A stretch of DNA of 64,000 nt from Otis tarda (taxonomy: Eukaryota; Chordata; Aves; Otidiformes; Otididae). The stretch lies in contig CM048553.1 in the NCBI GenBank assembly GCA_026413225.1, positions 132,710,190 through 132,774,189 of the forward strand, read 5' to 3'. Shown in pieces: positions 26,301 through 39,207 of this stretch. The notes below the pieces were generated by a model that saw only the letters and a program-made list of their open reading frames with translations, ran no database searches and was not told where the DNA came from. Position 1 is the first letter of the stretch; each line of letters begins with the position of its first letter. The translations under genes and the position numbers were made by a program.

Positions 26301-29300
26301 ATTTATTTACAGGCTAGGCTAATTAAAGAGAATGACAACTTTTAAAAAATCTCTGCCTATCTTGCTTTCCATATCAGTCCTTCTGCCAAGCAGCGGAACT
26401 ATTTTCAGCCTACACATATCTCATGGTGAACTTTTTACTCCACTGTGGTCTCCTTTTCAGAATGCTTCTTTGTACCCTGTTCTTTCCTTGGTTTAAAGGG
26501 AACACCTGTAACAAAAAAATGCAGTTTTTTTCCTCGTCAACACTAGCTCTATTTAAAGAAACAGGTATGGAAAGATGCTTGAAGGGGGGAATTAAAATCT
26601 CCTTGGCCTTTTCATTAGACAAAAAATTGTCTCTAACCCTGACAATACTCCTTCTGAAATCAGCCATGCTTGCACTGAAACCTGGGTACATGCATAAGTC
26701 TTTGCAGTATCAGCTCTAAGGTAGCAATTGAACCAGCAACTTGTCAGATATTTTAAGCCATGAATTTTTAATTTCTGAATAAAAGTAACCACATGGCTTT
26801 AAAATATCCTATGGAATAAAAAGCTTGATCATGGACTCTAGCATTGTTAAATAATGTCCTTATGATCCGTCTCAGAAATAAAATAGGTTTAATGGGTCTC
26901 CACCATCATTGACAGATGAAGCCTACTTATTTCAGTTCCTGCAACATTTCTACAAGATGATCCCACACTGTAATCATGTGGAACAGCTTTTATCACTAAT
27001 GCACATTAATGAAGGGAAAAAAAATAGGCATACTAAGGAAGAGCAAAACAGACTGATACAAGGCAGATGTTACTGCTTGTTATTCCTCCAGTACTGGTTA
27101 GAAAACATTTACAGTAATCTTGCGATATCTTATTTAAAGCAAGTAACCTTAAGATTCTTGGTACTAAACAAAGCATCTATGGGTTTGGGATTTCCTTCTG
27201 AAAAAAAAATTAATAACTTAATGTCTTAGACATAAAAAATCATCTAAAGACCAAAACTGACAAAACTGCTTTCAAATTATTCAAAGAGGAGTAATCTGAG
27301 AAAGTGAAAATGTGTCGTCCATTTTTTAATCCTACATGTTCTGGTTAGCCTAGGGGTATATTACTTAGTTTGCTTTACTGAATATCACTATAAAATAAGC
27401 TTATTTCTTTGAAAAAAAAAAAAACACTAAAGGAATATGTGATGAGATGCATATTATAAATAATTTTTGCTGTTATGATTAATACAGCTATGATGTCTAA
27501 CTTATCAGAAATGACAACTGCTTGTTCATTGATGTTTCACAGTCTTCCATGACAGTGTATTGTTTCCTTTTGAATATTGGAGTCATACCAAGCAAAATTT
27601 CCCTGGCTGCCAGAATTCTGCCAAGAGTTAACTTTCATCTTCTGTGAATACTCAGTCCCATTTAAATAGCTGTATTTTCATTATATTTCTAGAAGTGTTT
27701 ATTGGTCATTATTTGTCGTAGCTGCATTGAAAGCTCTGTGGATAACCACTAGGGAAAAGAAATGATACTGTGTGAGTTAGATGTGCAATCACATTTTACA
27801 GAGACGGTAACAACCAGCAGACAGTTGAGATGTGTAATTAGGGCTTGAAGTGAAAAAGCTGAGAGTTTGAGGGAGGAGGGTGTAAAGGTTTAACGTTCAC
27901 AGGAGATGGAAAACCATATTAGAAAAGATTTCTCTGCAGTAGCTCACCAAAGAAATGCGTTAGCATAAAGGCGTGAAGGAAAATTGCAAAGAATGGAGTG
28001 AGTCATAAACACTGACGTTCAAATACAATCGAAAGGCAAATGCCCAATCGGTATTTATTTACAAAGACATATTAACAGAACTTGTTGTTACCCTTAGTGT
28101 TACATTAACTATAAAAGAGCTCTTGCAATAACAGTGTTTTGTCATTGTCCTGATCAAACTCTAGGGAAATTCTGGAAAACAGCTGAACTTAAACAAGTCT
28201 GTGCAGTGAGGTCAGTTCCCAAACCCAGAGAAGCTCAGAGGAAAAACCTTCTGCAGGCTGTGTCTGTGCTCTAACCAATTCCTCACAAAGAAATTCAACT
28301 CGCAAATCACACTGAGACAAAACCTAAGTGAAAGAAGCATCCAAAAAATAAACAGACACTTAGGAGCATGAATTCTGCTCTGACATGTCAGCCCGCTTGG
28401 GTCAGGACCTGGACTTTACTTTTCATTTGAAAGACCTTTAGCAAGGTCCACTTGGCCTTCATGAATTCAGAGACAGGAGAACTTTGGCTGAGACACCCAC
28501 ACTGGTCAATATGAGAAGTCCTTCCAGGTCTCCTTCACATAAAACATACATGCTCAAAAAGATCATTTGGTTGCTGCTACTGGGCATTGTCTCCCAAGTT
28601 TAATCTGTTGGCTATAAGTTAATTATTTCCTACTGTATGATATACTTTGTAAAATAAACTGTTAAAAGCCTATACGGGGTGAAAGTCCACCAGGGATTTG
28701 TAGATGTAAAACACCTCCAGAGAAAAATATGCGAGCAGAAAATACAGAAGCAATTATTTTAGGAAAGGCAAAAGCAGATTCTGAGAGACTACTTTTCCCT
28801 CCTCTAAATAATTCAGCAACTGGGAGATCCCATGTGAGCCGATTTCATTATAGGGATGAAATTATTTCACAAACCCCTTCCTTTCACTTTTGACACAGGT
28901 TCAGGTCCTCAGAGAGCCTCTTGGATTCTTAAATGGCAATACTATTGCTAATAGCCATCAGCCCTCTCACTTTCTTGCTTGCGTTTCCCCAGCACATAGA
29001 AGAATGGATCCTTTACTATCTGGTTTACTGCATTTCTGGAGAGAATGGAAAGAGAGCTTCACTGTAACTAACTGGCCATAATGAGCTTTCTGTGCGATTT
29101 AGAAGCTCTTAATAACCACAGCCTGTCCCCATAAGATAAAAACAATACCTGGCTTCTTATAGTTTTCCCTTACTTGTTATCTGTCTGTCTTGCTCATGTT
29201 TTGTGGTGGCTCTTATTGCATTTATTGTATTAGAGTTTAAGATTTCCCAAATGGAAGATGTATTTCTAGGAAAAACTGTTAGCACTGTACAGGCAAGATA

Positions 29301-31023
29301 AATACTGTCCTTTAAATAAATACAAGAAAAGCAAGCACTTTGACTGAATGTTTTAATCTTTGCACAAAATATTGAAAACTATCTTCCTGAAGCAAGGAGG
29401 AAATATTAAACCAGCAGGGCAGTTAATGCATTTCCTGGGACTAATATAAAAAATAAATGATTGAAAAACAGATAAATTATATTAAAGGCAGGATATGAAA
29501 ATGCAGGCATAAGAGAACACCTGCAATAGCTAACAACAGGGAAGTAAAAACAAATGCTGGTCTGTAGCACAGCCCATTGGCATTAGCATGCAGAGAGCAC
29601 ATCTTTACTCTGTTGATCTTTTCCAATCTGGATTTTGAAAGTATCTATATTCTCCCTGAAAATTCCATTTCTAGATTCTGATACAGTTATATTTCCTCTA
29701 AGTACTGCAGGAACTGTCTTGTTCTCTCCATATTTCTGTATCACAGTGGCACGTAGTCCCTCCCCTTCTCAATTCAGCCGTGCACAGGTGTGGGCTCCAG
29801 AAACATGGACGTAAGCTATATGCAAGCACAAGAAGGGATAAGGTGTTGGGGGACTGGGAATTATTTTCCCTTTCCAGTCACCCTGCGTTAAGTACTCCAC
29901 CCTCCATTTAGTAATGGTGAGAATTACAAGATGCTGACACTTAAGGAGACCTGTATTAAGCAGGCTGAGAAGACAAGGGACACAGGGCCACTCCCTGTTC
30001 TTACTCCCAGCTACCTTCCCTCTGAAATGACTTCTTGCAGATGCTGCTCAATTTCAAAATGCTGCAGCGTGTTCCCAGGCCCTCAGGTCTCCTTCAGGGA
30101 TGATGGAGACCTGAGTCCCCAGTCTGGCTCTCCTCTCACAGCTCCAATGAAGATTATATTTCAAGATTTCTTTTTTTATATAGTCTTTGAGACATGCAAC
30201 TATTTACATTCTGGAATCTTTCTTTATAATATTTTATATCTGGTCTGGTGAAAGGGCTTCCTATAGCTGTGGGGAAAATCCAGTTCAGATTATTTGAGAG
30301 GTTTATTTTCTTTCATTATATATTTCATTTTTCAAGGAAAATTCACTGTGAAATATGTGGAGTTTACTAAGGGAAGACATTATACCTTTATAATATGTGA
30401 ATTCCTAATATTTTGTAAGTAATACAACTGTATCTCTATATATCTTGGAAATTCAGTATTTTCTTGAACCAATAATTTGCCAGTGTTAATGATGCTTGAC
30501 TGTGACTCAGTGCTTTAATCATGATCAGTCATTATTCTCTTCCTATTGTCTCATTCTCTCACTGGTAATTAATGCCTTAAATGATGCATCCACCAGAATA
30601 CAGGAAGAGACTTCTGATTGACCACTTAGGCTTTTTTAACTTTTTCAGTGCTTTCTCAGAACTCACTTCCAACAAGTATCTTTCTTCCAACTAATTGTTA
30701 TTTTTTTAATAGATTTTTCCCTCCCTTTCTCTCACACAAACACATATACACATGCACATGCACATTCACATTAAAACAGTTTTCCCCAGGAAGTAAGAAA
30801 AGGCAATGGAAAAGGCAACATACCATGTCCAGTTTTCATGAGAAAAATAACCTTCTTTAAGCCCAGTTCTTATCCTCAGTCAAGCAATCCTAGATGGTTC
30901 CCGGTGTCATGACTAATAATAGTTTTACTCTCCCCTTTACTGACATTGCACACACCACAGTACCTTTTACAAGGCTGAGCCCATCACCAGTGAAAGCTAT
31001 CTATTGCCATATTTGTCTGCATG
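14317..31023. other. 16.7 kb of unique AT-rich sequence, no gene recognised
   Basis: I see no CR1, LTR, tRNA or coding signature across this interval. All open frames are short (at most 106 codons), scattered on both strands, and lack recognisable domains. There are short poly(A) runs (for example near 16380, 18609 and 27411) and a 20-bp palindrome at 22850-22869. Such stretches in birds are commonly intronic or intergenic and may hold conserved non-coding elements, which cannot be judged without alignment. Confidence 0.5.
22850..22869. repeat. 20-bp perfect palindrome
   Basis: AAATGTTACATGTAACATTT is exactly its own reverse complement, centred on the CATG at 22858-22861. No flanking repeat extends it. 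It could be a symmetric protein-binding site or chance. Confidence 0.7.
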
Positions 31024-31110
31024 AAATCATAGAATTGTAGAATCATGGAATGCTTTGGGTTGGAAGGGACTTTAAAGGTCATTTAGTCCAACACCCCTGC
31101 AAGGAACATG
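31024..31110 (-). mobile_element. CR1 LINE 3'-end relic, minus strand
   Basis: The segment starts with reversed CR1 octamers (ATCATAGAATTGTAGAATCATGGAAT), followed by TTTGGGTTGGAAGGGACTTTAAAGGTCAT and TAGTCCAACACCCCTGCA, the reverse complement of the CR1 3' end seen at 11.5 kb. No coding part remains. It is the only CR1 piece found here in minus orientation. Confidence 0.88.
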
Positions 31111-32937
31111 CTTTCAGGATTCATGCTTTCAGAAGGTAAAAATCTTCTGCCAACAAATTATATTCAGAAAAACACTACTTGATGTCAAAATATTGGTAAA
31201 TATTTTGAGGAGGAAATCATGTCAGTGGTGCCTAGTGTTTGTTTCTTGGAGGCACTTTGTCCTTTGTGAATTGCAAAAGCCTGGGCTTTAATGGAAAAGA
31301 AGAAATTAGATTTTTTTGGTCTCTCAACATGCAAAATTTATTGCTTTCCCCATAACGTAAATGAGAGGAAAATTATGCAGTTGTTATTACATGGACAGAT
31401 TAAATCCCTGCTTTAATACCTCCTAGCACTTTCTGCAATCTTTGGAATTCTTCTGATATCCTGTTGTATGAGATATATATGGGTCACTTCAGAAAGTGTA
31501 AATCCGAGCTCTAAGAGCTACACTTACTAATTAGATTTTCAATAAATAATTTAGCAAGCCTGTTTCAGATGAGAGGTTTCACTAAATACTTGAAAATATT
31601 AACAATTTTGTTTCTTTTCACATTTGACACAGGTTCATCTCCCCGAAAATGTCTCTAGGTTTTTAAATACAATAGCACTGTTGTTCTGATAAACCATTTG
31701 CAGCTATCCTGCATACATTTGCTTCGGCATATTGATTATTTTAACTCTTTTTTTTTTTGTTAGAGTTCATTCGTATTCATCCTCTAAAGCAGGAAGCCTT
31801 AACCTGAGACTAATAAATGTCTGTCTTGCCTCTGGAAATTTTTCTACTATGGGATTAATAGAAGTTACACAGAAAATAATTCAAGAAGAATAAAATATTT
31901 TACTACGTTGCCCTGTTTCACAAATTGGATTGACTGTCTTAATTTGAAATCACTTTTGCTTCATAATTAGGCTGTTGTTGTGTTCAATATTTTTCTTTCT
32001 TATCAAAAACAAAGCTTCAGTCTGTTAAATCTGCATGGGAATATAACTGAACGTTCCTGTTTTGTGGGTGGTGTTTGACGTCATCATAGGATCTTATTAA
32101 TGGCTCCATTGTACTTATCTGAATAATTAAATTGTGCTAATGGCTGTAGTATTTTATAAGCAACATTATCCCTTTTTTTTATTATTACTGCCAATGAAGG
32201 ATAGTAAGATGCCAGCCACTAAAATGCAGCTTTTGTTGAACCCAGGGAAATATTTTTAGCATTAATCAATCCAATCAGAATGAAGTACAGAACAAGGCAA
32301 AGAGTTTTTCTGGAAGACTTTCGAAACACCATCAATAAAGTGATGCTGCAATTGATTGCTTCTCATTGTGCATTCTAAGATAAATGACCTATGGTTCCAT
32401 TTAAAAGTTAATGCTGAAAAATCTTCAAATGCTAATAGCGAAGAGCAATACATTAAAGAATTGAGCAGGCATTTGAGGTAAAAAAAACAGGCATGCAGAT
32501 ATACCACAAAAATACACATAAAGACCTCTTTCAATACCCAACAATGTTAATTTCACAGCTATTCACAAGGTAAAAGACAGTTACTAGACGAACAGATAGA
32601 ACAAGGAAACTTCGAAAGTATAATTCAGGTAATCCACAAGTTAAAACCCTTACAGCAACATAAAGATTGTTGCTGAATTTGGTTATTGATATGTTGTAGC
32701 AGTTACTGTTTCAGCTCTTAAGTTTCTCTTTCAATAAATACTTGAGGGCTAAATCATGCCATTAAAGCCATAGCATGCAGTAGGGTTGCTTGCTCAGAGT
32801 TAGTTTGTCTCAGAGGCAGCTTACGGCAGGGACTGGTCCACAACAAAAATGGGAAATATACACATACCTGTCCTCCATGAACCTTGACAGTTCTGTAGAT
32901 GTGCACAAATGTCAGATACACAAATAGCATCGCACAG

Positions 32938-32963
32938 AAAAACAAACAAACAAACAAACAAAT
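32938..32963. repeat. (CAAA)n microsatellite
   Basis: About six tandem CAAA units flanked by AGAAAAA and TAG. The minus-strand open frames over it owe their Leu/Phe/Cys-rich stretch to this repeat. Confidence 0.8.
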
Positions 32964-33979
32964 AGACTGTAAACCCTTTTTTGGCCTTTGCATTGTGGAA
33001 ATATAATTTGTTCATGATGTCATATCACTACTGCCAGCCCAGCCAGACATACACAACATGGCCAGCATCGTTTAGGAGCCAAAGGAGCCAAAACCAGTTT
33101 TGCTGATGGGGCCACTTCTGGGAATATCAATAATATGCGTGCATTGCATTTAGACTGGCAGCTAGAGAAGGGAGGTACTGTAATACTTTTCCACGTAGAA
33201 ATAGTGGATGGGAACAAACAGCAATTTTAAGGTCAAGGTTTATGAACAATTTATGGGAAGTGACATTGTGGAAAGGCATATAACATGTTCACCTCAGATA
33301 ACCAGCAGCTGGACACGGTAACCCAGTTTGCTCCTTCCAATCAGGTATTCAGAATAGACTCACAACATCATTTTTTTTTCCCAAAGGATTACGAATTAAT
33401 CTGAAGAACTATGAAAAGTTGCTTTGATTTTTTGATGTCTTATTAAAAGATCATCTCATAAAAAATGCTGGCTCATTCCAATGTGTTTAGTTTGGATTGC
33501 TAAATAACATACACTTGCAAATATGTCTGATGACTTACATAAAATCAGAAATTATTTCACTTATGTGTAATTTTCCTACATCACTGTAGAAAATACGTGG
33601 GGTGAGCACATAGATTCCTCCATTGTCAAAGATATCCATTGTCAAAAGCTGAATTCACTTCTTATGCACACAACACAGTTACCATCACCTATATAACTGT
33701 CAACCAAATTTGGTGGCTAATTGTTTTTCTGTAGTGTATTATCTGTGTTCTGCTAATAGAAATAATAAAAGCTTTAATGTTCATAGAGCTTCTAAAGCAG
33801 AACAGTGATAAGTGTGCAATTTTTAAGAACAGATTAGTCTACTGCACATAATGCTTCTTTTGGTAAGAAAATGAGCATATCACTCTTTATAGTATAGCGA
33901 AAAGAGAAAAAAAAACCTCTGGTATTTCATTTTATGACCAGAATAATAGTACATTGCATATTTTCTCTTTAAAAAAATC

Positions 33980-33996
33980 TTTTTTTTTTTTTTTTT
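33980..33996. repeat. T17 homopolymer
   Basis: A run of 17 T preceded by A7-TC and followed by CCCC. No upstream gene-like sequence or target duplication suggests a retrocopy tail on the minus strand. Confidence 0.7.
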
Positions 33997-35524
33997 CCCC
34001 AAAGAAGAAAGCTTTGGTAGATGTGTAGTTTGTTTGAAACTGTAGTGCTGAACCAAGAGTGATGACAGTCTTTGAGTTCATCTTAAGTAGTGAAAAGAAA
34101 TAAGCTCTTTTAGTTGAAAGAGTTCAGAAGAATTGACTACCCTATCTTAATCAGGATATTCTGAATCAAAAGCTAGCAGTTTTAGAATATGCCTAGTTTG
34201 AAAACACAGGGACAAATTCCTTGTTGCCAGGTAAGATTTGATAGTGATGTACCATTTTAGATCACTAGAATATCCAGCTCCCTCATTACAAAATAAATAT
34301 TTGACATAATATCAACAACAAATTTCCAGCTCCTCATACTTTGATCATCCCCTTTAATTTCTCGTTCTGAAGAGTAATATAAGCAAACAGAGAAGCTTTG
34401 AACATCATTCAGATCCACGTTGAACCTTGAGATAATTACATGTGTTCAAGATCAAATGTCGTTCAGTGATATCGGTTATCAGTCATTGTCTCCATGCTTA
34501 CTGTGCTGGCCATAGGTATTCAGATACTCTGTATTACCTCTAAGGATATGGCAACTCCTAGCAAAAAAGATTACCTAACAATGCAAGAGAGTGCATTGAT
34601 ATTGCGATTACAGGATGTTTCTTGCATATTAGATAAATAGTTTTCAATTTGAAAAATATTATTTAACAATGAATTGCTTATTCACATCTGTACCTCTAGC
34701 CCAGATTACTAAAGTACATCAAATATTGACAACAATCATTAATATCTACCTGTCTGAGAAGAAATCTCTAATGATATCATGATTAAACTAAAAATGTTGA
34801 GTACGGTTAATTAACCTTAATAGAATAATTTATTTTGTTACATTCATTATAGCTTAAAATAAACCCTTTGATGTATCTTATAACAAATACTTTCTTCTAG
34901 CTACAAAATATTACAGTGTTGTGAAGAAACAAGGTGGAGGATCACTTTTTTTAGCAATAATTCTGATTTAAATCTCCTCACTACCACATGCACTTACTAT
35001 ATCTCTGAAATACTCTTTATATGCCAACTTAAACAAAGCCTTCATCCTAATTGGACCTGATTTCCCTTCCTCCTCCTCCCCCACCACCCAGGATGATCTG
35101 ACATACACAGGACATTATCATAAAGGATGATGAACAGTTCTAAACACCCACTTATATAAAAATCAGAACCTTTGTAAAGAAGATCTGCATTTGGTGAGTT
35201 GATCTACTCTGACATCAGTGCTGATTCTGTTGGGCCATGAGCAGACAATGGGAATCCACCACGAAAAGCCCAAGGTGTCCCTGACAGGTCATTAGAAGGA
35301 AATCCAGAGGAAGACAATGAAGGCAGCCATACTCATCATTTCCCAAACAAAATGGAATGGTAGTCTGCGTTGAAAGATGTAAATGACTGTGCTTTGGATG
35401 GTAAAAGTGAGAGAAGATATAAAAAGAGCTGCAAAAAGGAAAAGCATAACTTCGTTTTTGTATGTAGTGGGGAAAAAGTGATGGGCTTGCATGGTAACAA
35501 AGAAAACTTATAAATGTTGAGAAA

Positions 35525-35731
35525 AACTTTCTACTCATAGGGGTTACTAAGCAGTGGAGCAGAGTGTCCATATAGGTTACAGAACCTCTACCACTCTACC
35601 TCTACCACTGGCAATTTTCCAAAGCAGGTTAGACAAAATCTGCCTATTTAAGGTGTGGTTGCTTCTGGTTTGGAGCAAGGGATAGACTCAGTGACCTCTT
35701 GAGGTCACTTCAGCTGATTTTCTTTGATTTC
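35525..35731 (+). mobile_element. Old CR1 LINE 3' fragment
   Basis: A degenerate copy of the CR1 end. AAAACTTTCTAC..GGGGTTACTAAGCAGTGGAGCAG matches the '[11 protein letters not shown]' coding end, GCAATTTTCCAAAGCAGGTTAGACAAA matches the 'F.ARLD' part, and ATAGACTCAGTGACCTCTTGAGGTCACTTCAGC with CTTTGATT matches the 3' hairpin and tail. It carries many substitutions and a local 14-bp duplication (ACCTCTACCACT, near 35585-35612). It is clearly older than the copies in the 41-52 kb cluster. Confidence 0.75.
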
Positions 35732-38700
35732 CTCTGAAGTCAAAGAGACTTCAGACTGGAATAACAGTTTACATACATGGACTTTCCAATATTATCAGAG
35801 CTATAACTTATAATGACAAATAACTCCTTCATAAAATCTGAAAGGAGGCATTTTCCATCAGCACTTACTGTTCTCTTATAGCAGTCCTATACTACTATTT
35901 ACTTAAATGTATTTCTTTTGTTTAACAGCTACATAATGCACTGCATAGATGCCTTCTATAGAAACCTTCCTAGGTAATTGTTAGACCTCAGAAGCATATA
36001 TAAAACTACCAAAATAATTTCCTGCACTTGGTAGATGACTACAGAAAGTTACCTAAGAGGTTTCTCCTCTCTCAGTGTGTGTCTTTGTGTGTATCCATGA
36101 ATGTGTGCGTACACACATATAAGAAACAGGGAGAGATTAAATTGCACATACTGTGGATTTTTGCAATAAATATTTCCTTCCTTCTTGATGTATACAATTA
36201 TTATTTGTGGCTCACACTCAGAACTCCAAGTTCAATTTCTAGTCAGGTAGGATCCCAGCATACATCAATGGGAGTGCTAATAATTTCAAGGATGAGTAAA
36301 AAAATTGAATTAGGTCCTCCGGTAATAAAATTGCTTACTGCAAGGACATCTCATTATGAAGACCATATAATGGTGTCCTCCAAAACTTTACGAAGTAACA
36401 GGTAAGGTGTCAGCTTCAAGCAAAGATCCTTTCAACTGAAATGGTCCCATATACAAACTCTCTTCTGGGTAAGTGTTTCTGACCTGAGGGGAAACACAGG
36501 AAACTGCCTTGACTTGCAATCAAGTTCTCATCTTAAAAGATTTGTTATGGAAGATCATGGGCAAAAGAACTAGCGGCACACTGTCTGGCCTTGCTATTTT
36601 GGTGACCAAGCTCTCTGTCCTCATACCACAGGTATTCTGAAATTGTAAATGGTTGTCATAAGAGGGTTATGCTTCCATTGTCAGTTTTCAAAGCTGTCAG
36701 TGAAGCATCTTTTAGAAAACCACATGGGCTTGATTTCTGCATGACTGAGGTTAGATGTTCCTCTGCCGATGTCCCTCTTCTCTGCAAAGAAGGCAGAATA
36801 CATCCTTCACAGAAGAGGCAACAAGATTAACAAAGACCTCTTCTACGTGTGAATGAAATGCAAAGGAGCACTTTATGGACAGCTGGAGATCACAGATGAG
36901 CTTTTCCCATTGCTGCTGTTTTACCTTGCAAAGGGCAGTTAGACACCTGCCATCCTGAAACATGCATCTAAAACACCTACTTTAGGCTTCCAGAATCCTT
37001 GCAAATCCTACCAAACTTTTAAAAACTGTTGCAATGAAAGTTAAAATAAACTTGCTGGTGATTTGTTAGAAAGTGTATGGCCCATTTTATGCATAATAGG
37101 ATTATGCTAAATGTCCTGTAGTTAAGGAATCCTTCCTGCACTGACTGAGCTGCTGCATATATTTCTCTAATGTCCATTCCTGCTTAGATTTATGGTGTCT
37201 GCTCATTGTCCTTTATTAAATGCTTTCATTAACTTTCCTGTTACATTTTTTCCCCAGCTTACAGCTCTATAAAATTGAGTTACTAGCTATGCAAATTCAT
37301 ACCATTTGCATTTGTAGAAGTCCTGCTTCAAATAAATGTGTTATCTCTCTACATATTTGGTATATTTAAATTGAAATCTCTGCCTAGTTTTTCAAGATGC
37401 ACTGACTTTGCATATTTCTCCAGATCTGGTTGAAATAAGACTCTGTACCATATTGTGATGATGTGTGAGCAGGGTACAGGGTCAGAGGCAGATCTGACCA
37501 GTATCCAGTAGTGACAATGATTCTTTGAGTCATTAGCCCTGCTGAATCAAAAAACTTCCCAAGTTGCTCCTATTTTCTGTCTGTGGACTGGATCCACAAA
37601 AAAAAAATATTGCATTACAATTATTTTAGGATCTATTTTGAAAGAACTTGCATGCTTACCCCTAGCACAGATTCAGTTTGATGAATTTTCAGTACTGCTG
37701 TGTCAGGTGGCTAGAATATCACCATATGCAAGGATTTACGACCTTTCTTTGTTCTTAGTGTTTCCTATTGAACTGTTCAGACAACTTCTACCCCAGTGCC
37801 TTTTGCTCTGCGTACACAACTTGGAGGCCTCACTTAGGGCTGTACAAAGTCCCTCCAGGGCTCAAGGTATCAATAAATGGGTAGTTCACAATCAAGGCAA
37901 ATAAATGCACTTCTTCCTCTTGTACCCTGTTGTATATTCCTTCCACCTTCTTGCACTGAAAAGGAGTGGAGTTAAAACTTCCATCTGTATTGACCATTGC
38001 CCAATTAACCTTAGTGTAATCATGGAGAAAACATTTTAATTTCACGTTTCTCTTTTTAGTGTTCCTGCTACTCAAATACCTACAGACAGTTCTGCTAAAC
38101 TGATAAAACTAGTGTTGTCTCTTCACTGATCTATTAATTAAGGATTTGGAGTTTTTTTTTCAGAAGAAGAAGTTATGTGGTCAGCTGTGTCTTCCTTTTG
38201 TCTTTAGATCTTTTATTTTCCTAGCATGATCTGTCTTTCTGTTTCTTTACCTAGGGTTGGACACATTCAGTACTGTGGAGCTCTTATCAGGTGTCTGGGA
38301 AATAGATGCCTTAATAGATCACTGCCTAGCTGTAAATAGTATGACAAAAGCAGAATCTCATATCAGATGGATATCATCTTAAAATGGCTCAGAACATCAG
38401 TCACCAAACAGAGTTTAAAGCAGCAAAATTTAGTTTTCGCTAGGCAGAGGATAAATAGAATTGAAAACAGACTTCTGGAACCTTCTCCAAAATTAAATTA
38501 AAAGAGAAGGAAAAGAAAAATTGATGTAATCCTGGACTCTAAGCACACACATGCTTTGACTATAAATCTCTTAATGATCACTTTTCACTTGTTATTTTCT
38601 GAAACAATCATACACACTATTCGTTTCATCTGAGCTCCTTTTCCTTGAAGTGTACTTCATAAAATATTTTTATGCTATTCCCTGTTGAGTAGATCCATCT

Positions 38701-39002
38701 TGTCTCTGGCTTGCAGTGTGATCACTTGTTCTTAAGTGCTCGTGGGTAAGCAATGTCTCTTTTTCCAAATGTGTTTCTTTCCCTAGGATTCTGTTAAGTT
38801 CTGAAGTTCGGAATTCTATCAGTGTAGGAGTAATTAAAATTCCCCTTGATCAGTGCATTTTAACTTTTTACAGGCTTCTTTTATGTGTACAAATATGGTT
38901 TCAAATGTGCTTTCTCTCCTTAGAGGCCAGTGACAGATCCTAGTAAACATTTTTTTAGTTCAGCCATACACTTTGTCCCACTTACCCAGCTGCTAAAGAT
39001 TT
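35732..39002. other. Unique AT-rich sequence, no gene recognised
   Basis: The longest frame (36028-36405 plus, 125 codons) begins with a plausible Met but has no domain I recognise and shows a Cys/Val/Ser-rich low-information start over a GTGTGTGT-like stretch; I do not call it. Nothing else stands out. Confidence 0.5.
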
Positions 39003-39207
39003 TTCTCTTCTTCTCTTCTCTCTTCTCTTCTCTTCTCTTCTCTTCTCTTCTCTTCTCTTCTCTTCTCTTCTCTTCTCTTCTCTTCTCTTCTCTTCTCTTC
39101 TCTTCTCTTCTCTTCTCTTCTCTTCTCTTCTCTTCTCTTCTCTTCTCTTCTCTTCTCTTCTCTTCTCTTCTCTTCTCTTCTCTTCTCTTCTCTTCTCTTC
39201 TCTTTCC
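39003..39207. repeat. (TCTTC)n pentanucleotide array
   Basis: An uninterrupted TCTTC array spans 39021-39204, 36 exact units plus four bases, with a slightly irregular lead-in from 39003. One strand is pure pyrimidine and the other pure purine. Frames on both strands stay open through it and give FSSLL and EEKRR repeats, which are not genes. Length is likely polymorphic. Confidence 0.98.

Larger units (their letters stand above)
31111..35520. other. Unique AT-rich sequence, no gene recognised
   Basis: No open frame above 90 codons and no recognisable domain. It contains a (CAAA)n microsatellite (32938-32963) and a T17 run (33980-33996). The region around 32040-32180 has balanced, non-repetitive composition with homeodomain-like AATTA words, but no claim of function can be made from one sequence. 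Confidence 0.5.

Noticed and set aside
28895-31640. TTTGACACAGGTTCA-like words at about 28891 and 31624, with ACACAGGTTCA again near 62096
   Set aside because: The shared words are short and the flanks align poorly, so I cannot show that they belong to one repeat family.
36028-36405. 125-codon Met-started frame
   Set aside because: No family motif, and part of it covers a GTGTGTGT-like stretch. There is no other coding evidence.
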